64,000 bases of DNA from Liolophura sinensis (lineage: Eukaryota; Mollusca; Polyplacophora; Chitonida; Chitonidae): the NCBI RefSeq assembly GCF_032854445.1, contig NC_088305.1, positions 31,399,645 to 31,463,644 of the forward strand. Reading direction: 5' to 3'. The translations under genes were made by a program, and so were the position numbers. The notes beneath the pieces are model-generated. The model made no database searches, was not told where the DNA came from, and saw only the letters and a list, made by a program, of their open reading frames with translations. Numbering within the stretch: the stretch's first letter is position 1; each line of letters begins with the position of its first letter. Shown here in pieces: positions 1 to 10,863 of this stretch.

Positions 1-110
1 TGTCAGGTTATAATGACAAACTTTAACTTATGTGACAAACAGACGTATGCTATAGACTGGTGGAAGACAAGTCGCTATCAACGAAAGTTTCACTACAAAA
101 AGTCAAACAC

Positions 111-470
111 AAGACCTCTCCGGAATAGACCCATTAGCCAATTAAAAAAACAACACCTCACTGGTCTAGACTCAATGGTCAATTTCAAACACAACATCTC
201 ATTGGTCTATACACACTGGCCAATTTAAAACACAACATCTCATTGGTTTAGACCAACTGGCCATTTTCAAACACAAGATCTGATTGCTTTAGACCCATTG
301 GTGAATTTCGAACACAAAATCTGATTGGTCTAGGCCCACTGGCCAATTTCAAACACACGATCTCATTGGTCCAGATACACTGGCCAATTTCAAACACAAA
401 ATCTCACTGGTCTAGACAAATTGGCCGATTTCAAACAAAAGATCTCATTGGTCTAGACACATTGGCCAGC
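111..470. repeat. 41-bp minisatellite, about 9 copies
   Basis: Tandem copies of a 41-bp unit containing CTCATTGGTCTAGAC and TGGCCAATTTCAAACACAA. The copies are diverged, with many single-base differences, so this is an older array than most others in the window. Short open frames across it carry no coding signal. Confidence 0.9.
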
Positions 471-1783
471 TGTATCCCTGTATACACACTGATTTAACCT
501 CCATCTACCCATCCCTGCAATAAACCTGCCCATAAACCTGCATATACATATGGATGAGCAATTTTATCCTTCAGTGCAACTGTCAATCACACCATCACCA
601 AAAACGAAATATGAGAGTCCATTTAAGTGGGTTGTAAATTTGGAGCAAGTTTTGATGAATTAATAATAACAGGGGCCTCGCTGTAAGGTCAGTTGTTTTT
701 GTTGAGGTGTGATAACCAAGGTTCAGTGAGTATGAGTACACGTGAGCATCTGCGTCCTTCTGAAGTACGATTATCACCATTACCATACATGTATACTAAC
801 AAGGTGAACAGTACATGTACACTACATATCAAATCATCTACACATGTAATACCATGACATTTTCACTAACTGTCATGCGCCGCACTTCTAGTATATACAA
901 AACGCAGATTAGTTGCTGAAAAAATGTATCAAAAATTCCAAGAAATTATACACATTTACTGTATTTTTGTACATTATGCTTAAGTCTCTCTCCTCTCCTC
1001 ATGTCCTCTACTTCATGTATCCCCCAGTTTATTTTCAATTAGTCTTCACAATCACCCCATCCCCCGTCACCCCCCCCCCCCAAAATATATATGGAATCCA
1101 TTGTTCATAATCGAACCAGAATACTGAGACATAACAGAAATTCTGCCACAAGCTCCACAAAGGTTTTGTTACCGTCACACCTCGTGTAGCCTGATTCAGT
1201 CTGCATCAGGAACAATCACTGTATCACTATAGTACCTGCTACTGATTTCCCTGCCCCCAAGACACTCACCCCAGAGGGAACTGTCAATCACCCATTGTAT
1301 GTGATGGGGCCTGCTAATTACATTTCCAAGTTGTGACTAGAGGAAGAGGAAGACAGCCACTTCAACACCTCAAACACCCCCACCCCACCCCCCTACATCT
1401 CTCCCCAATACATCCCTAGTTGTCCCCACTTCATCACTATCCTCTGCATGCTTCAAACTGCTTTCCTGCTTGTTAACATCCTGTACATCCCTGGCTCTTC
1501 AACAATCAGGACAAAGGTGTGAAAATTAGCCAAGTAACAGCGGTAGCTTTTGTGCCATTGTGTGTGAGGTGCAGAGTGGTAAGCGCTCCTGACAAGATTC
1601 AGGTATGCAGGCTGTCAATTACCTCCTCATCTACCAACAACACCTCTGCTTTACACACCCATACAGAGATGTTATCAACTCACAAACTACATGTACATGT
1701 ATACAACTAATAACAAAAAAGCTCAGGGGCTGTAATGCAATGATTAAGTTGTGCTTGCTTGGACACTAATATTCTTCCTACGG
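471..1783. other. Non-coding single-copy stretch
   Basis: No supported gene. It holds only open frames of about 65 codons or less without recognisable domains, a run of 12 C at 1070-1081, and a C-rich pyrimidine stretch near 1375-1405. Probably intergenic or intronic DNA. Confidence 0.6.
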
Positions 1784-2762
1784 ACATGGATATGGCTCTT
1801 CTTTTTATGCATAGCACTGATATTTGTTCCACACATGGACATAGCTCTTCTTTTTATGCATTGCACTGATATTCATTCTACACATGGACATAGCTCTTCT
1901 TTTTATGCATAGCACTGATATTCGTTCCACACATGGACATAGCTCTTCTTTTTATGCATTGCACTGATATTCATTCTACACATGGACATAGCTCTTCTTT
2001 TTATGCATTGCACTGATATTCGTTCCACACATGGACATAGCTCTTCTTTTTATGCATTGCACTGATATTTGTTCCACACATGGACATAGCTCTTCTTTTC
2101 ATGCATAGCACTGACTTTCGTTCCACACATGGACATAGCTCTTCTTTTTATGCATTGCACTGATAGTCGTTCCACACATGGACATAGCTCTTCTTTTTAT
2201 GTATAGCACTGATATTTGTTCCACACATGGACATAGCTCTTCTTTTTATGCATTGCACTGATATTTGTTCCACACATGGACATAGCTCTTCTTTTTATGC
2301 ATTGCACTGATAGTCATTCCACACATGGACATAGCTCTTCTTTTTATGTATAGCACTGATATTTGTTCCACACATGGACATAGCTCTTCTTTTTATGCAT
2401 AGCACTGATATTCGTTCTACACATGGACATAGCTCTTCTTTTCATGCACAGCACTGACTTTCGTTCCACACATGGACATAGCTCTTCTTTTTATGCATAG
2501 CACTGACTTTCGTTCCACACATGGACATAGCTCTTCTTTTTATGCATAGCACTGATATTCGTTCCACACATGGACATAGCTCTTCTTTTTATGCATAGCA
2601 CTGATTTTCTTTCCACACATGGACATAGCTCTTCTTTTTATGCATAGCAATGATATTCGTTCCACACATGGACATAGCTCTTCTTTTTATGCATATCACT
2701 GACTTTCGTTCCACACATGGACATAGCTCTTCTTTTCATGCATGACACGGATATTCTTTCAA
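1784..2762. repeat. 49-bp minisatellite, about 20 copies
   Basis: Tandem copies of a 49-bp unit containing CACATGGACATAGCTCTTCT and TTTATGCATAGCACTGATAT. Unit starts at 1832 and 1881 show the period. Copies differ at a few recurrent sites (GCATAG/GCATTG/GTATAG, ATATT/ACTTT, CGTTC/CATTC), and these variants recur in scattered copies. That is the pattern expected from unequal exchange or gene conversion. Confidence 0.95.
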
Positions 2763-4938
2763 TGCCAGCCAGGACACGTCTTGCTTTGCTTGTAGATTGA
2801 AATTCTTCTCAGGAATAACTTTAAATTAACACCACTCTGCAACTGGAGACCTCAATTTTGCTCAGAGCAGCTGCTACCAATGTCATTTCTGTGTACATGG
2901 CGCCGACCTGTATTTTATAAGCGTCTCTTAGAACCACACAACAGCCGGTGGTTTCCTGGTGATTTAACGCCACAGCTGGTTGTGTTACAGGATACCATGT
3001 AATAACACCCCATCATGTTCACAACATTCTATCTCCTGTTCCCTCAAACCCCACAGAGACTAGCTGACGTGAGCTTGTTCTCAGGGTTGCCAAAATATAA
3101 ACAAACAAAACAGATTTCTAAAGTTTCCAAAATCTTAGCAATTTTGAAATGTATACACAAAGTTTTGGGCAACTGCACCGTAATGTAAGTCTGTTAGAGT
3201 AAAATCTTTATGAATATATACTGACTTTCGACAATATAACTTGAAAATACATGAAGGGTAGATGTTAACAAAACCTAAAGTCACATGATCGTATTCATTA
3301 CGCTTTTCTTTCTTCAATGTGAAATCAAGGTCAAAATTATCTCACCCTGACAAAAATTCAGAATCCATGGACAATCATGACAACATCACGAGCACTGAGA
3401 CTTTTGCCAGAATATTCATCTTTTAAAGCAATACGCTAAGATTTGAGCTACAATTTGAGCTTAAGTTACCTGAAAGAAAGGCTCTGAAGACAAATTCCAA
3501 GATGCTGACTCGAGCTTATTTTGCAGTCAGCAGAAGTGGTCATCCCAAACCTCAGAAAGCGTTTGACACTAATTCTCGATCTCTGCAGTCCATTAAATTA
3601 ATCCGGGTATCTTTTTTTATCTTTTTTTCATCAACTTTGTAAAATCTGCTAACCAATTAACATAATTGGTGTTCTCAATTATGTCTGACAGAGCACAACA
3701 ATCCATTGACACCAAAAGCCTGCCAAGACACAATCCAGTTTTTTTTCTCTCATTTCTGTGAAATTCTTGGGCTTTTTTTTTTTTTTTACTTGCCAGCCAC
3801 CAATATGAGGGATCAGAGCACGAAATCTCCTCTAAATGAAACAAGATCCCGAGTGGGGAAACGACAAACAGATGGAAGGAAATCTTTGTAAACACTGGAA
3901 TCTTACCCCCTCTCCCTGGCCAACACATTTGCTCTGCAGTGCTGGGTAATAAGGTGCACAGCACGCTGCCCTACCAACCGGTCTCTCCTAACACACCGCT
4001 GTGTTGGCATACCCATTCCTCCAGTCCATGCCAGGGCACAGGAGAAAATCAGCAAGCCTATTTGCACATTTCTCAAAAAAAAAAACCCTTGTTGTAAAAA
4101 CTTCTCAGAATTATCCACTTTACATTTGCTTCTACACTGACTTGACTTTTTTCCCCCACACCAAAATGATTCATGTCCCATTTCCTGCCACAACACTGCT
4201 AACATCACTCTATTATTTAGACCATTTTGACTTTCTTTGAATGATTTGTCCATAAATTGTTTATGACAGCTTCCTATTAGCCATAAATAAAGGTGCAAAT
4301 ATTTCTGATGCACCAAGAATTGTATGGCCTCAACAGGACGTTAGCCATCCTCACCTGTGCTATATGTATCCTACAGTAATGATGAATTCTTCACTCCCAC
4401 AGGGTAAAACCCACTCCGGCACCCAGCAGCCTAAGCCCTTGTAGTCCCTAGTCACACAATGTACTTGTATTACACACATCCACAAAAGTGAGATAACAAG
4501 CAGTGGAAACGGAATAATCAAACGACTGAAGGAAACTGTGAATATAATAATACTCAGCTGTGTAATATTCCCACAGACCACAAACACATATATGTCATAT
4601 ATACCTGAATAGCACCCATGTTTCCATATGGTTCTAGTGCATTTTAAGGCAAATCTAACATCAACTGGTCCCTGTAGAGCTAAGACTTTCTCTCAGGTTA
4701 ATCTTAGATGAACACATCACTGTCATAATAATCACGCTTTGCAGAAACATATTCTGGAGATATTCGGACGTAAAAATAAAAAGAACAAACAAATTACCCT
4801 TTGAACTCTTATACATGAATATAAAGTTACATTTATGTGAGTTGATTGTAGTTTTCCTATGGGAATGACTGCATGTTTCAAGCTCCGCACAAATCTGCCT
4901 CCTTCATTAATCAAATACATTTATAAAATTCATGCTCT
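2763..4938. other. Non-coding single-copy stretch
   Basis: No supported gene. A 15-base T run lies at 3773-3787. Two overlapping minus-strand open frames (3617-3964 and 3903-4316) are partly low-complexity lysine runs read from the T tract and resemble no family I know. Confidence 0.6.
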
Positions 4939-5030
4939 ATTTATTTGATTGATTGATGTTTTACACCATGCTCAAGAATATTTCCCTTTCATGACAGCAA
5001 CGAGGAAACCAAAGGTCATCCGCAGGTAGC
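4939..5030 (-). repeat. Decayed 3' part of SINE family A
   Basis: On the plus strand it begins TTTATTTGATTGATTGATG and continues into a mutated version of the family A 3' end (CTCAAGAATATTTCC, then GAGGAAACC and CATCCGCAGGT). The element therefore lies on the minus strand, 5'-truncated and diverged. The matches are in the right order and spacing but many positions differ from better copies such as 62192-62352. Confidence 0.7.
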
Positions 5031-6564
5031 TAATTCAAGCTCTTAGTATATTACAAGTAAATGTATATGTCACCCTACTAAAAAGGCTTTTTTTCTTCAG
5101 GAAATTGTCTTCCATCTAAGTATAGCACAAATCAAACAACATTCAGCTTACACATATCTTCACTCCTGGTGTTTTTTTATGGTCAAGGTCATACAGAACA
5201 AATAAAATAAACTGCAAAAACACTTGTTCACCTACTTCTGGTTAAATGTGAGTTAGTTTTTAAGACGACACTCTCTATAATTCAAAATCAATTCACTGCT
5301 GCCAGACCGAATCGGTGAAAAAGCTGAAGAAAGCCGATCTTAAGCCGACATTGCTGGAGATAACCGAATCAATGGGGGTCCCATTTTCACGGCGTGACCA
5401 TATTTGCACAGTGGAAAAGTCTCATCAAACCTCGAAACTCATTCCTCCTACAAATTTTTCTGCTTACGATGACTGGGCAGATGGGGATGTTCTACAGGCC
5501 AGGCCAGCGCCACAGACTCAAGATGGCTGAGTAAATAACACTGATGAGTTAGAACGGGCCGCATTCAACCCTCAACTTTTTGACCTCCATTTGTGGCGAG
5601 ATTTGTCCAGCACACATTGAAATCAACTTCCAGACATCATTTCCATGCTGTTAAGGAGCCACTTTACATATATATGGCCATGGATGGATCTGGTACTAGG
5701 AGAGCTAACACAACGCGAGTCTTGCAGCGCACATGGCCCTGGCATTTTACCTTTTAATGGCCGAACCATGCCCAGATGACAGGAAAGACCGGAGATCACA
5801 AAGTCAGGCAAAACGCCTGGCTGTGATGACTTGTCAAATCAGCAAGCAGCTTCCGATGAACACTGTTTGAGTGTTTGACCACTGTGCCGTGAACCCAGGT
5901 TCATTTATACAACACTTTGGTCATCACTGAACACATCGTGGAGGTGAAGTGGGCCTATAGAGGCTCAGAGGACTGACCTGATACTGGCATTTATCACAAG
6001 TGTCCAGCTTGAATTTGTGCCATTCCCACTCTTCACAGGTCAGTGGGATTGGCGGGTGGAGTTGGGGGTGGGAGGGGTGGGGTGCGGTGGTTAATGGCAG
6101 GATTCAAAATATTTTGATATTTCACAGTGATAAATTTGACAAATATTGAGGTCAATCAAATAAATAAATAAATCAAATGAACACTTCTGTCATTATTGAA
6201 GTCAAAGCAATGTCATTTTCCTGTGAAATATTCCACTATTTACCTGTCATATGGTGTTATTTACCTGCAGTTGTACACAGCGCAGAGACTGTGGATGAAA
6301 TTGCTAGTTGTCAGTGACATCAACACAAGTACAGATGAGCCACGAATACCACATGCCCAGGTCAATATTTAACCCACAAGGAGTGAGCAACGGGGCCAAT
6401 GTCTACCACATTGTCTCTCTGTCATCGGGTATTAACTAAAATCAACATCCTGTTTCATGCACAGCGCATCCGATCGACCATTAATTGGTGTCAGTTGACA
6501 GGTGTAAACTCAGGTAATAGATGCATTAATAGGTAGACAAATACATGCCTGAGCACAGGTTGAC
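5031..6564. other. Non-coding single-copy stretch
   Basis: No confident gene. A plus-strand open frame at about 5294-5530 starts with a lysine-rich segment (VKKLKKADLKPTLLEITES) vaguely like a SAP-type or retroelement gag-like helix, but nothing around it supports a gene. A family A-like AT tail (CAAATAAATAAATAAATC) lies near 6160. Confidence 0.5.
6064..6082 (+). other. Canonical G-quadruplex motif
   Basis: Four G runs with one-base loops, G5-T-G3-A-G4-T-G4, match the usual intramolecular G-quadruplex pattern. Single-base loops are known to give very stable quadruplexes. Formation in vivo is inference. Confidence 0.7.
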
Positions 6565-8645
6565 ATGAAGAGGGCTGAGGCAGAGAGGCAAGGGCACATA
6601 ACTAAGTCGTGGCTGAGGGCGAAAGGGATGGTGGGAGGGTAGATGGGGGGATCTAGGGCAAGGCAGGAAAGGGGCAACAGAACATAACCAAGTGATGACT
6701 GAAGATGAATGGGGATGGAGGAGGGTGATGGGGGGTCAAGGCAAGGCAGGAACGGGCAACAGAACACAACCAAGTGATGGGTCTAGATGAAAGGGGTGGG
6801 AGGAGGTGGATGGGGGGTCAAGGCAAGGCAGGGAAGGGGCAACAGAACATAACCAAGTGATGGCTGTAGATGAATGGGGCTGGAGGAGGGTGGATGGGGG
6901 GTCTAGGGCAAGGCAGGGAAGGGCAACAGAACACAACCAAGTGATGGCTGAAGATGAATGGGGTGGGGGAGGGTGGATGGGGGTCAGGGCAAGGTAGGGA
7001 AGAGGCAACAGAACACAACCAAGTGATGGCTGAAGATGAAATGGGGCTGAGGAGAGTGGATGGGGGGTCAGGCAAAGGCAGGGAAGGGGCAACAGAACAC
7101 AACCAAGTGATGGGTGTAGATGAATGGGGCTGGAGGAGGGTGGATGGGGGGTCAAGGCAAGGCTGGAAGAGGCAACAGAACACAACCAAGTGATGGCTGT
7201 AGATGAATGGGGTGGGAGGAGGGTGGATGGGGGGTCAAGGCAAGGCTGGGAAGGGGCAACAGAACATAACCAGTGATGGCTGTAGATGAATGGGGCTGGA
7301 GGATGGTGGATGGGGGGGGGGGGGGGTCAAGGCAAGGCTGGGAAGGGGCAACAGAACACAACCAAGTGATGGGTGTAGATGAATGGGGTGGGAGGAGGGT
7401 GGATGGGGGGTCAAGGCAAGGCAGGGAAGGGGCACAGAACATAACCAAGTGATGGCTGTAGATGAATGGGGCTGGAGAATGGTGGATGGGGGGTCAAGGC
7501 AAGGCTGGGAAGGGGCAACAGAACACAACCAAGTGATGGGTGTAGATGAATGGGGTGGGAGGAGGGTGGATGGGGGGTCAAGGCATGGCTGGGAAGGGGG
7601 CAAACAGAACACAACCAAGTGATGGCTGAAGATGAATGGGGCTGGAGGAGAGTGGATGGGGGGTCTAGGCAAGGCAGGGAAGAGGCAACAGAACATAACC
7701 AAGTGATGGCTGAAGATGAATGGGGTGGGAGGAGGGTGGATGGGGGGTCAAGGCAAGGCTGGGAAGAGGCAACAGAACACAACCAAGTAAGGCTGAAGAT
7801 GAATGGGGCTGGAGGAGAGTGGATGGGGGGTCTAGGGCAAGGCAGGGAAAAGGCAACAGAACATAACCAAGTGATGGCTTAAGATGAATGGGGCTGGAGG
7901 AGAGTGGATGGGGGGTCTAGGGCAAGGCAGGGAAGAGGCAACAGAACATAACCAAGTAATGGCTGAAGATGAATGGGGTGGGAGGAGGGTGGATGGGGGG
8001 TCAAGGCAAGGCAGGGAAGAGGCAACAGAACACAACCAAGTGATGGCTGTAGATGAATGGGGCTGGAGGAGAGTGGATGGGGGGTCTAGGGCAAGGCAGG
8101 GAAGAGGCAACAGAACACAACCAAGTGATGGCTGAAGATGAATGGGGCTGGAGGAGAGTGGATGGGGGGTCTAGGGCAAGGCAGGGAAGAGGCAACAGAA
8201 CATAACCAAGTGATGGCTGAAGATGAATGGGGTGGGAGGAGGGTGGATGGGGGGTCAAGGCAAGGCAGGGAAGAGGCAACAGAACACAACCAAGTGATGG
8301 CTGAAGATGAATGAGGCTGGAGAAGGGTGGATGGGGGGTCTAGGCAAGGCTGGGAAGGGGCAACAGAACACAACCAAGTGATGACTGAAGATGAATGGGG
8401 TTGGAGGAGGGTGGATGGGGGTCAAGGCAAGGCAGGGAAGAGGCAACAGAACACAACCAAGTGATGGCTGAAGATGAATGGGGCTGGAGGAGAGTAGATG
8501 GGGGGTCAAGGCAAGGCTGGGAAGGGGCAACAGAACACAACCAAGTGATGGCTGTAGATGAATGGGGCTGGAGGAGGGTGGATGGGGGGTCTAGGGCAAG
8601 GCAGGGAAGAGGCAACAGAACACAACCAAGTGATGGCTGAAGATA
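6565..8645. repeat. 85-bp G-rich minisatellite, about 24 copies
   Basis: Tandem copies of an 85-bp unit containing GATGAATGGGGCTGGAGGAG, GGTGGATGGGGGGTC and GCAACAGAACACAACCAAGT. Unit starts at 8042 and 8127 show the period. The first copies (6565-6730) are diverged and the later ones are closely alike. Each unit carries several G runs on the plus strand, so quadruplex potential repeats throughout. One unit has a 15-G run at 7312-7326. Many overlapping open frames exist on both strands because copies differ by small indels; none looks like a gene. Confidence 0.95.
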
Positions 8646-10351
8646 ATAATCGCACTTCCCCATTAGCCTAACCCGCCATCAGTTTGTCACCACAGCACCA
8701 GGAAAAATACATTATCCTACATCACTCTTTCATCGAGATCCTCATTTCATTGAAAGAACAATAGCATCCACACTTAACGACAATGCATATTTAGGCTAAA
8801 GGTATGCAGAATACGGGATTAAATGGATTTTGTATTATTATTTTTACTGGACGGAAAATAGTGATTTTACACATCGAACACAGAAGTAGGCAGTGCTCAC
8901 ATACGTATCTTAGCTGTAGTCATATGACAAAGTGTTAATCATTCAAGGGGAGTAACTCAAACAAACGCAACAACAAACGGAAATATGCATCCACTTCCTT
9001 TCAATTTTGATGAGCAGAATCTAAAATAATTAAGCCTTCAGCATTTCCATACCATTCGAGAAGCGTTTAAACATTATGAAATGATCAGTCGATAATGAGA
9101 ATATTCAAGAAGATATTAGCCAAAGAAATTTTAAAACCACTCTTTTAAAAAATTTTCTAAAATTTGTACATTAATTCAATTTTAAAAAAATGCAAACAGG
9201 ATTAAATTTTCTACTGACACTTCAAACCAAAGAAGTTATCTTCCTATTGGATATATTTCTGATAGGCTAATATGCACCGTCTTGTGTACATTTATTAAAA
9301 TACAAAATCCGTGAAAATTTAAGTTAGTCTTGGTTACCATGGCAACCGCCAATGTGAACAATGCGTGTTGGTCAGATTTATCTCACATCATTACTACGAA
9401 GTTATTGGACAAGTTTTATGACAATTAGGGACGATTTTGTAAAATGGCCTCCTGAGTTGCCGGCCTTGAGGTGCTGGAGATGTCAATAAGATCCGTTACA
9501 AATTATACCTCCCTGCCAAGATACACTATGTTTTTTAGTAAACTGAACACTGCGCTGATGCCTAGATATAACATAAAACTTCCATGTTAAACTTTCCATT
9601 GTTTTTTGGGGGGGTGTTGTGTAGCTATTTGCTACATCAGCCTATGGATAATCTGATATAATACTGTAGTGCATGTAAACTGGCTAAATTACCTTCGATA
9701 AATATACTATTATTGCTATAATTTTGCTTTGTTATGTTTTTTTTTCATCTTACGTGTACCAAGCTTTACAATACCAAGTGTTTTCATGCCCAATACCCAT
9801 AGGCTCTAGTAGCAGCATTCCCACACCAAATGTACCCAGAAAAATCAGGGATAAATCAATTTACCACAACGATCTGAGCCTTCTGAAATTAAATTTCTAA
9901 CACTACATCTTAACATTTATCAATGTTTTATCACGGCTTTAATGCGTAGCACTTAAACTGGCAAATCCACCACTTTTTGTCTCCCATAAACTCGCACATG
10001 TACACACGTGAACTATTTGGTTGTGCGGTGGATAACACGGATTGAATGACAATGTCTGACTTATGGTATGATGATATTTTTCTTTTTTTCCAGATAAATG
10101 ATATATCCATATATATGTGCACATGTTTCTTTAATGAGGAACATCTGGGTACTGCTTCATTAATGTAAAGGTGTTTAAATTGTTCCATTACAGTATGTTA
10201 CGCCAATGTCAGTATCACTCGCTCATGAGGTCATCTGGAAAGCTTCAAGTCTGACTATAACCTGGTTTCAAGAAAACTCCACATCTTCAGGGCAACTCAA
10301 AATGAACACAACAATTTAGGTACCTAATTCAGGAATAACTTCAAACAACAG
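8646..10351. other. AT-rich single-copy stretch
   Basis: No supported gene. The stretch is AT-rich with short homopolymers, including a G7 run near 9609. It contains a near-palindromic RFX-type X-box (listed separately). Small minus-strand open frames near 9931-10188 lack any recognisable domain. Confidence 0.6.
9333..9346. promoter_or_regulatory. Putative RFX X-box
   Basis: The 14 bases GTTACCATGGCAAC match the imperfect palindrome bound by RFX factors (GTTNCCATGGNAAC), with both half-sites complete. RFX factors are known regulators of ciliary genes in animals. The sequence match is direct; function here is inference, since no gene start is recognisable nearby. Confidence 0.45.
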
Positions 10352-10395
10352 ATTTATTTATTTGATTGGTGATTTACGCTATACTCAAGATTATC
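10352..10395 (-). repeat. 3' end fragment of SINE family A
   Basis: ATTTATTTATTTGATTGGTG followed by ATTTACGCTATACTCAAGA is the reverse complement of the family A 3' end. Only about 45 bases remain. Confidence 0.75.
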
Positions 10396-10596
10396 AAACA
10401 ACAGAAGGTGATTACTTAAATAAGCACAGGTAAAATCCACCTAGAAAATAAACTACAAGTATCTAAACATCAGAAAATAATTAATTCACAGCTAACTCAG
10501 ACTGAAAGCCCCCACAAAATCCAGATCTACTTCACACTGAAAACACCATAAAAAGAAACACCGTTCAAAAGTCCTACATAACTGTAAATGCGGTAA

Positions 10597-10863
10597 ATTT
10601 ATTTATTTCTTTGCGTGGTGTTTTACGTCGTACTCAAGAATATTTTACCTCTATGACGGCGGCCAGCATTATGGTGGGAGGAAACTGGGCACAGTCTGGG
10701 GGGAAGCCACGACCATCCACAGGCTGCTGGCAGACCTTCCCCCGTATGGCCGGAGAGGAAGCCAGCATGAGCTGGACTTGAACTCACAGCGACTGTATTG
10801 GTGAGAGGCTCCAGGCTCATCACGCTGCACTAGCGTGCTAACCAAATGAGCCACAGAGGCCCC
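10597..10863 (-). repeat. Full-length tRNA-derived SINE, family A
   Basis: Read on the minus strand it starts with a tRNA-like head: an A box (TGGCTCATTTGGTTAGCA) and a B box (GAGTTCAAGTCC), the RNA polymerase III promoter of a tRNA. A body follows that includes GGAAGGTCTGCCAGCAGCCT and a block equivalent to CCTCCCACCATAATGCTGGC, then the conserved 3' end and an AAATAAAT tail. The body resembles the conserved central domain of metazoan SINEs I know as Meta-type, but I cannot verify that here. Open frames of 66-68 codons across it are incidental. It is flanked by partly similar sequence on each side (10460-10560 and 10885-10960). Confidence 0.9.

Noticed and set aside
1784-2762. CRISPR-like regular repeats
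   Set aside because: These and the other arrays are head-to-tail tandem copies without unique spacers, in eukaryotic DNA.
3617-4316. Two minus-strand open frames of 115 and 137 codons
   Set aside because: They overlap in different frames, contain poly-lysine from a T run, and resemble no known domain.
5294-5530. SAP-like or gag-like helix (VKKLKKADLKPTLLEITES)
   Set aside because: The lysine/leucine pattern is short and common, and no zinc knuckle, polymerase or other retroelement sequence follows.
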